Part shown: positions 59,055 to 64,000 of the stretch, piece by piece | Position numbering within the stretch: position 1 is the first letter of the stretch | Layout of the letters: the number at the start of each line of letters is the position of its first letter | From: Streptomyces sp. TN58 | Lineage (GTDB): Bacteria; Actinomycetota; Actinomycetes; Streptomycetales; Streptomycetaceae | Reading direction: 5' to 3' | Length of the DNA: 64,000 bases | Assembly (NCBI RefSeq): GCF_001941845.1 | Contig: NZ_CP018870.1 | Coordinates: forward strand, 744,001 to 808,000 | Made by a program: the position numbers and the translations under genes | The notes under the pieces: model-generated | Databases searched by the model: none | Seen by the model: the letters and a program-made list of their open reading frames with translations, nothing else | Told to the model about the DNA's origin: nothing

Positions 59055-59603
59055 GTGATCAGTCATTCCCGCAGGCACTGCGTCGTCGAACTGCAGGCCT
59101 TGCCGTCGCGGATCGGCCAGATCCGCAGAATCGTCTCGGCCCAACTGCGCCACTGGCAGCTCGATCCGCTCATAGACCGGGCTGCGCTCGGCGTGACGGA
59201 GCTGCTGAGCAACGTCCACCGCCACGCGCAGCCGGACAAGACCTGCGTCGTCGAGATCGAGTTCCGGCTCGGGCGGCTGACGGTCTCGGTCGTCGACAGC
59301 GATCCGCGTCTTCCGGTTCTGCGCGCCGCGCCGGCCGGGCCGCTGGAGACCAGCGGTCGCGGGCTCGCCCTCGTGGAGGCGCTGAGTGAGGCCTGGGGGG
59401 TGCGCGAACGGCCCGACGGGCCGGGCAAGGCGGTCTGGTTCTCCCTGGCGGCCGCGCCCGCGCCGGTGGCGCCGACGCTCCCGGTCTCGATCGTGGCCCG
59501 GCCCGCGCGGGAGCCCCAGCGCACGGTGGTCGTGGCCGCCGATCCGGCGGGCGTGCCCGTGGCGCTGCCCCTGCCTGCGCCGGTGGCCGTCCGCCCCGGC
59601 TGA
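59055..59603 (+). CDS. RsbW-like ATP-binding protein (HATPase_c_2)
   Basis: A 182-residue protein. The ATPase fold (about 8-135) has TELLSNVHRHAQ (N box), SVVDSDPRLPVL (G1 box) and SGRGLALVEALSEAWGV (G2 box), as in the anti-sigma kinases RsbW/SpoIIAB. The C-terminal 45 residues are Pro/Ala/Val rich. It should bind a STAS antagonist or sigma factor. No partner gene is adjacent. The GTG at 59055 is used; a GGGAG precedes it. Confidence 0.88.
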   Translation: MISHSRRHCVVELQALPSRIGQIRRIVSAQLRHWQLDPLIDRAALGVTELLSNVHRHAQPDKTCVVEIEFRLGRLTVSVVDSDPRLPVLRAAPAGPLETSGRGLALVEALSEAWGVRERPDGPGKAVWFSLAAAPAPVAPTLPVSIVARPAREPQRTVVVAADPAGVPVALPLPAPVAVRPG

Positions 59604-59692
59604 CCGCGGCGGAGCGGCCGTGGCCGGCGCCGCGTGCCCGCCGGGGATCCCCCGGCGGTCAGGCACCTGTCCGCCGGGGGATCACGGGACGG

Positions 59693-60970
59693 TCAGGCGA
59701 GGGCCGCCAGCGGGTCGTCGAGCACGGGCTGCCAGGCCAGTTCCGCCGCGCCGACCAGGCTGTTGTGGTCCAGGGTGCAGGGCAGGATGGGCACGCCTCC
59801 GCTGCGGCCCCACAGGCTGCGGTCGGCGACGACCGCCCGGAGCCGTTCCGGGTCGGCGTGGAGCAGTTCGCGGTGCAGTCCGCCGAGGATGATCCGGTCC
59901 GGGTTCAGGATGTTGACCAGGCCTGCGAGGCCCAGGCCGAGCCGGTCGATCAGCTCCTCCGTGGCGGCCCGTACCGACGGCTCCCCCGGTTCCTGGCGCA
60001 GCAGGTCGCGGGCCTGCTGGAGCAGCGACACCTCGGGGCCGGGGCTCCGGCCGGCCGCGGTGAGGAAGGCCAGCGGGTCCGCCTCCACGTCCAGGCAGCC
60101 GCGGCCTCCGCAGTGGCAGGCCCGCCCTTCCGGGTTCACGGTGAGGTGGCCGACCTCCAGCGCCAGGCCGGAACTGCCGCTGTGCAGACGGCCGTCCAGG
60201 ACCAGGGCCCCACCCACCCCGCGGTGCCCGGTGGCGACGCACAGCAGGTGCTGGGCGCTGCGGCCCGCGCCGTGCCGGTGCTCGGCGAGCGCGGCGAGGT
60301 TGACGTCGTTGCCGGTCAGGGCCGGTCCGTCGATCCCGGCCGCCTTCACGCACTCCGCGAAGATGTCCCGTACGGGTGAGCCGGCCGGCCAGGCGAGGTG
60401 CAGCGGGTTCAGGGCGGTGCCGTCCGGCTCGGCGACGGCCGAGGGGACCGCGAGGCCCGCGCCGACACATCGGCGGCCGCTGTCCGCGAGCAGTTCCGCG
60501 CCGGCCCGCACGACCGCGCCGAGTACCTGTGCCGGATCCGCGGAGACGGTGACCTTGCCGGGGGCGGTGGCCACGATCCGGCCGCCGAGCCCCACCAGGG
60601 CTGCCCGGAAGCCGTCCGAGTGCACCTGCGCGGCGAGCGCCACCGGCCCGTCCTCGGCCACCGAGAGGCGGTGCGAGGGGCGTCCCTGGGCTCCGCCGGT
60701 GCCTCCGGTGCCGCCCGAGGCGCCCGGGCGGGAGTCGACCCGGATCAGTCCCAGCGCTTCCAGCTCGGCCGCGACGGCGCCGGCGGTGGCACGGGTGACC
60801 CCCAGCTCGGCCGTCAGCACCGCACGGGTCGGGGCGCGGCCGGTGTGGACGAGCTCCAGCGCCGGACCGAGCGCGCCGCGGCCGCGTTCCAGCTTGGTAC
60901 GCGTGCCGCTGTTCGACGCCGGTGGCGTGGTCGCGTCCCCCATGCGCGGTGGGACCCCGTTGCCGTTCAT
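59693..60970 (-). CDS. ROK-family transcriptional regulator
   Basis: A 425-residue ROK protein. The N-terminal HTH (about 35-75, VLTAELGVTRATAGAVAAELEALGLI) marks a regulator rather than a simple sugar kinase. The ROK domain has GAGLAVPSAV, GNDVNLAALAEHRHG, GVGGALVLDG, and the zinc motif CHCGGRGCLDVE. It probably responds to a sugar or phosphosugar. It is single, with no sugar transporter next to it. The ATG at 60970 is used. Confidence 0.92.
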   Translation of the reverse strand: MNGNGVPPRMGDATTPPASNSGTRTKLERGRGALGPALELVHTGRAPTRAVLTAELGVTRATAGAVAAELEALGLIRVDSRPGASGGTGGTGGAQGRPSHRLSVAEDGPVALAAQVHSDGFRAALVGLGGRIVATAPGKVTVSADPAQVLGAVVRAGAELLADSGRRCVGAGLAVPSAVAEPDGTALNPLHLAWPAGSPVRDIFAECVKAAGIDGPALTGNDVNLAALAEHRHGAGRSAQHLLCVATGHRGVGGALVLDGRLHSGSSGLALEVGHLTVNPEGRACHCGGRGCLDVEADPLAFLTAAGRSPGPEVSLLQQARDLLRQEPGEPSVRAATEELIDRLGLGLAGLVNILNPDRIILGGLHRELLHADPERLRAVVADRSLWGRSGGVPILPCTLDHNSLVGAAELAWQPVLDDPLAALA

Positions 60971-61062
60971 GGCATCGATCCTCGCATGATCGGAGGGTGC
61001 CGGACGCCGCCCCGGGGTGTCCGCGCACAGGAACACCGGCGCCCGCACGCCGCTACGGACGC

Positions 61063-61734
61063 TCAGAGTCCGGGGGCCCGGCCCAGGCCGCCGACCCTGA
61101 GCGTGATGTTGAGCCGCCCGGTCAGCCCGAGCGCCCGCGGACCGGTGCCCGGCAGGACCCTGGGCACTCCGTGGTAGGCCTGGCGGCTGGGGCCGCCGAA
61201 GACGAAGAGGTCGCCGCTGCGCAGCTCGACGTCCCGGTAGGGGCGTCCGCGCGAGGCGGTGTTCCCGAAGCGGAAGACGCAGCTGTCGCCGAGGCTGAGC
61301 GAGACCACGGGCGCAGGGGACTTCTCCTCCGCGTCGCGGTGCATGCCCATCCGGGCGTCCCCGTCGTAGAAGTTGATCAGCGCGATGTCGTAGGCGGCCG
61401 CGCCCGGCTGCGGCGGTGCCCCGTAGGCGGCGGCGACGGCGTCCCGGCCCAGCTCGGCCAGCCAGTCCGGCATCGGCTTGACCGGTTGCCCGTCCCCGTC
61501 GACGGCGGTGCGGGCGTAGCCGTACGGGTACCAGTGCAGGCCCAGGCACACCTGCCGGGCGGTCATCACCCCGCCGCCCGGGGTGCGCACGGTGCGCAGG
61601 CCCGCGGGCGGGCGGGCCCACGCGCGGCAGGCGGCCAGCAACTCGCCCTGCCGGCGCTCTCCGAGCCAGTCGGGCACGTGCACCGCGCCGGGGGCGATCA
61701 CCGTCCGCTCGCGCGGGAAGAGTTCCCCGTCCAC
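61063..61734 (-). CDS. AlkB-like Fe(II)/2-oxoglutarate dioxygenase
   Basis: A 223-residue protein. The iron ligands are HRD in MGMHRDAEE (about 130-135) and His in QAYHGVPR (about 187), and the 2-oxoglutarate Arg is in RLNITLR near the end; NFYDGDARMGMH matches the AlkB signature. AlkB proteins remove methyl groups from DNA or RNA bases. The GTG at 61734 is used. With the AlkD-like gene (20113) this window has two alkylation-repair functions, 40 kb apart. Confidence 0.92.
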   Translation of the reverse strand: MDGELFPRERTVIAPGAVHVPDWLGERRQGELLAACRAWARPPAGLRTVRTPGGGVMTARQVCLGLHWYPYGYARTAVDGDGQPVKPMPDWLAELGRDAVAAAYGAPPQPGAAAYDIALINFYDGDARMGMHRDAEEKSPAPVVSLSLGDSCVFRFGNTASRGRPYRDVELRSGDLFVFGGPSRQAYHGVPRVLPGTGPRALGLTGRLNITLRVGGLGRAPGL

Positions 61735-61772
61735 CCCTCCATTGTCGGCGCCGGGACTGCGAGACTCCCGGT

Positions 61773-62516
61773 ATGGAGATCACCGCGTACGTGAAGACCC
61801 TCGCCCGGGAAGGCGAGCTGCTCGCCGACATGGCAGAACGAGCCGGTACGGATGCTTTCGTACCGTCCTGTCCGGGCTGGCATGTCACCGACCTGCTGCG
61901 GCACACCGGGTCGGTGCACCGCTGGGCCGCCGCCTACGTCGCGGAGGGGCGGCTGGAGCCGACGGGTTTCCCGGAGGCGCCGGAACTGGTCGGCGGCGAG
62001 CTCCTGGCGTGGTTCAGGGAGGGGCACGCGGATCTGGTGCGGACACTGACGCAGGCGCCGGACGACGTCCAGTGCTGGACCTTCCTCCCGACGGCCCCGC
62101 CGTCACCGGTGGCCTTCTGGGCCCGGCGGCAGGCCCATGAGACCACCGTGCACCGGATGGACGCGGAGACCGCGGCGGGGACCGTCTTCTCGCCGGTGGC
62201 GCCGGAGTTCGCGGAGGACGGGGTGGACGAGCTGCTGACCGGCTTCCACGCGCGGCCGCGCAGCCGGGTGCGGACTCCCGAGCCGCGGACGATGCGGATC
62301 CGTGCCGCCGACACGGGCGCGGTGTGGACCGTGCACCTGTCGCCGGCCCCGCCGCGCACGGTGCTGGGCGACCTGGGCGACGCGGTCGACTGCGAGGTCA
62401 CCGGCGAGGCGTCCTGGCTGTACGAGGCGCTGTGGAACCGGACGCCCCTGGCGGGCCCCGGGGTGACGGGCGACCTGTCCCTGGCGGCACTGTGGATGGA
62501 CACGGCCGGCATCTGA
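61773..62516 (+). CDS. Mycothiol-dependent maleylpyruvate isomerase family protein (DinB-like)
   Basis: A 247-residue protein. The N-terminal helical DinB-like fold (about 5-150) contains FVPSCPGWHVTDLLRHTGSVHRWA and RRQAHETTVHRMDAE, which hold the metal-binding His and Glu. The rest is the MDMPI C-terminal domain. Members use mycothiol, which supports actinobacterial origin. Specific reaction unknown. Confidence 0.9.
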   Translation: MEITAYVKTLAREGELLADMAERAGTDAFVPSCPGWHVTDLLRHTGSVHRWAAAYVAEGRLEPTGFPEAPELVGGELLAWFREGHADLVRTLTQAPDDVQCWTFLPTAPPSPVAFWARRQAHETTVHRMDAETAAGTVFSPVAPEFAEDGVDELLTGFHARPRSRVRTPEPRTMRIRAADTGAVWTVHLSPAPPRTVLGDLGDAVDCEVTGEASWLYEALWNRTPLAGPGVTGDLSLAALWMDTAGI

Positions 62517-62636
62517 GCCCTCGGTGAGGCCGGGTGCGGCGGACGCCGCGCCCGGCGCCCGACGCCCACCCCCGGCGCGCACCGGCTCGGACCAGCGGTT
62601 ATGGTCTCCTCCTCAACAAGATCACGGGGGTAGCAG

Positions 62637-63191
62637 ATGTTCGGTTCCAGGGTGCGCGGCGCGGCGTTGGCCGCGGTGGTTCTGGCGGGGTTCGCGGTCT
62701 CCTGCTCTTCGGATCCGGCAGCGTCGGCCGGTGGGTCCTCGGCGGCTTCCGCGCCCGCCACGCCCTCCGCGTCCGCCGCGGACTCCGCGCCGTCGGCGTC
62801 CCCGCTGCCGGGGGCGGCGGAATCGGGTCCGGCCGCGCCCCCGGCGTCCCGCAGGCCCGCCACCGCCCCGCCCGGCACCCCGCCGCCGGAGAAGGTACGG
62901 GACGCCTTCGCGGGGCTGCAGGCGACGCTGGACGGCTCGTGCACGCCCTCCGAATGCGCCTACTTCCTCGGCCGGGTCTACGACGAACTCCACAGCCTGG
63001 ACGCGGCGATGAAGGCGGACCCGAAGGGGCCCGGGCACTTCCCGGAACCGATCGCGCTGGTCGCCAAGCTCGACACGGAGCTGGGCGGCGACCGGAGCTT
63101 CCAGAACCTGAAGAAGCACCAGACCCTGCTGATCGGAACCCGGGACAAGATCAACACCTGGATGCAGGGCCACCCGGACGACTACCGCTGA
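62637..63191 (+). CDS. Lipoprotein of unknown function
   Basis: A 184-residue exported protein. The signal peptide ends in FAVSCSS with the lipid-modified Cys at about residue 23. A Ser/Ala/Pro linker of about 50 residues follows. The folded part (about 85-184) has a CTPSECAYFLGRVYDELHSLDAAM helix with a likely Cys pair. It resembles actinobacterial secreted four-helix proteins, but no family is recognised. Confidence 0.82.
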   Translation: MFGSRVRGAALAAVVLAGFAVSCSSDPAASAGGSSAASAPATPSASAADSAPSASPLPGAAESGPAAPPASRRPATAPPGTPPPEKVRDAFAGLQATLDGSCTPSECAYFLGRVYDELHSLDAAMKADPKGPGHFPEPIALVAKLDTELGGDRSFQNLKKHQTLLIGTRDKINTWMQGHPDDYR

Positions 63192-63373
63192 TCCGGCGGA
63201 ACCGTCCGGGCGGGCGGAAGGCGCACATGTCCGGGCGCACGGCCGGGCGCAGGCCCAAACGCCCGGGCGTGAGGCCCGCGCGGCTGGTCCTTGCGGGGCG
63301 CAGCCGGCCCTTGATCGAGTGGCCGCGGCCTGACCGCCGGAGGACTCTCGACAGAGGGAGGAGGGTGGTCCGC

Positions 63374-64000
63374 GTGCATCGAAGGGCCTCGCCGTACACG
63401 GCCGCATCCGCCCTGCTCGTGGTCGCGCTCACCGGTGGCCCCGCGCCGGGGGCGTTCTCGGCCGACGACGACCGCGCGCAGCGCAGCGCCGCGGTACTCC
63501 GGGAGCTGGTGCCGTCCGCCGACGGCCCGGGGTGCGCGGCCGCGGTCGGTGAACGCGGTGAAGTCGTCTGGGAGGCGGGCAGGGGGAAGGCCGACCTGGC
63601 GACGGGGCGCGCCATCACCTCCGGGACGGTCTTCGACATGGCGTCCAATTCCAAGCAGTTCACCGCGGATGCCGTCCTCCTGCTGGCCGTACGGCATCGG
63701 CTCTCGCTGGACGACCCCCTGTCCGACTTCCTCGACGACCCGCCCGCCTGGACCCGGGAGGTCACGCTGGGGGATCTGATGCGCCACACCAGCGGCATCC
63801 CCGACTACCAGGACCTGTTGGAGGCCGAGGGCGTCGGGGTCACGGACCCGGCCGGCCAGTCGCAGGCGATCGCGGCCGTCCTCGCCTCGCGGCCGGAGGA
63901 ACCGCCGGGCAGGCGGTTCTCGTACTCCAACTCCAACTACGTCCTGCCGGCCCATGTCGTCGAGAGGGTCACCGGAAGGCCGTTCCCGTCCTTCCTCCAG
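63374..64000 (+). CDS. Serine beta-lactamase/DD-peptidase family protein, N-terminal part
   Basis: The frame runs open to the window edge (209 codons). A signal peptide (about 1-27) is followed by a beta-lactamase-class C/DD-peptidase fold. The active Ser and Lys are in MASNSKQFTA (SxxK, about 94-97), and the YSNSNY motif (YxN) is at about 182. LGDLMRHTSGIPDYQDL is typical of this family. The GTG at 63374 is used, with AGGGAGGAGGG 8 bases before it. The C-terminal KTG motif is beyond the edge. It is probably a secreted esterase or DD-peptidase. Confidence 0.85.
   Translation, partial: MHRRASPYTAASALLVVALTGGPAPGAFSADDDRAQRSAAVLRELVPSADGPGCAAAVGERGEVVWEAGRGKADLATGRAITSGTVFDMASNSKQFTADAVLLLAVRHRLSLDDPLSDFLDDPPAWTREVTLGDLMRHTSGIPDYQDLLEAEGVGVTDPAGQSQAIAAVLASRPEEPPGRRFSYSNSNYVLPAHVVERVTGRPFPSFLQ

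Overview
The window is high-GC actinobacterial DNA and looks like a Streptomyces chromosome arm or core-flank segment. Support comes from third-position GC bias in every gene, frequent GTG starts, leaderless promoters with TANNNT -10 boxes a few bases before a start codon, and lineage-typical families (streptophobe, DUF6643, DUF6191, Rv1733c-like, mycothiol-dependent isomerase, Ser/Thr kinase with extracellular tail, SpoIIE-type PP2C phosphatases). No tRNA, rRNA, integrase, transposase or CRISPR array was found. Apart from short hairpin repeats the window is gene-dense and shows no obvious island.

Layout: 1-586 is the 5' part of an MFS gene. 746-8292 has a metal theme: a B12 riboswitch with cbtB-cbtA, an ArsR regulator with a His-rich-tailed MFS exporter, then a three-gene set (unknown protein, MoxR-type AAA ATPase, VWA/metallopeptidase protein). 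8350-13224 has a CPBP protease, a PAS-PAS-SpoIIE-HATPase regulator, dhaL-dhaM without dhaK, and an Hsp15-like S4 protein. 13359-17026 is a molybdate unit (HTH-Mop regulator, modA, fused modBC). 17101-27064 has a second SpoIIE regulator, a small secreted His-rich peptide, an AlkD-like glycosylase, a Pro/Ser-rich surface-type protein, a streptophobe protein and an FHA-ABC exporter. 27244-34120 has a CDF zinc exporter with a possible Zur site, a NUDIX protein, a Tm-1-like protein, a Ser/Thr kinase with a partner, and a GNAT-AAA fusion. 34449-41040 is mostly envelope (mannosyltransferase-like, secreted protease, acyltransferase, Lnt). 41147-45557 has a flavin monooxygenase/TetR pair over a striking operator, an ADP-ribosylglycohydrolase and an ABC-F protein with its own operators. 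45584-64000 holds a second-type MurI, HpnB, DUF6643, MOSC, beta-helix-AAA, a membrane hydrolase, MBL/HxlR, a PLP enzyme, RsbW-like, ROK, AlkB, mycothiol isomerase, a lipoprotein and a truncated beta-lactamase-family protein.

The most unusual structure is a family of intergenic long hairpins (14711-14884, 19899-20069, 34161-34326, with a short relative at 57586-57650). Two copies share identical 12-mers at identical spacing inside but have different, self-complementary ends. Also notable are a 12-bp C-rich tandem repeat seen before two different genes, several operators readable from sequence (TetR at 42248-42287, ABC-F at 45482-45557, ArsR at 2671-2698, an orphan dyad at 48268-48289), four tail-to-tail gene overlaps, and a metallo-hydrolase frame that runs without a stop across the whole opposite gene. 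Domain names are from reading the proteins by eye; no database search was run.
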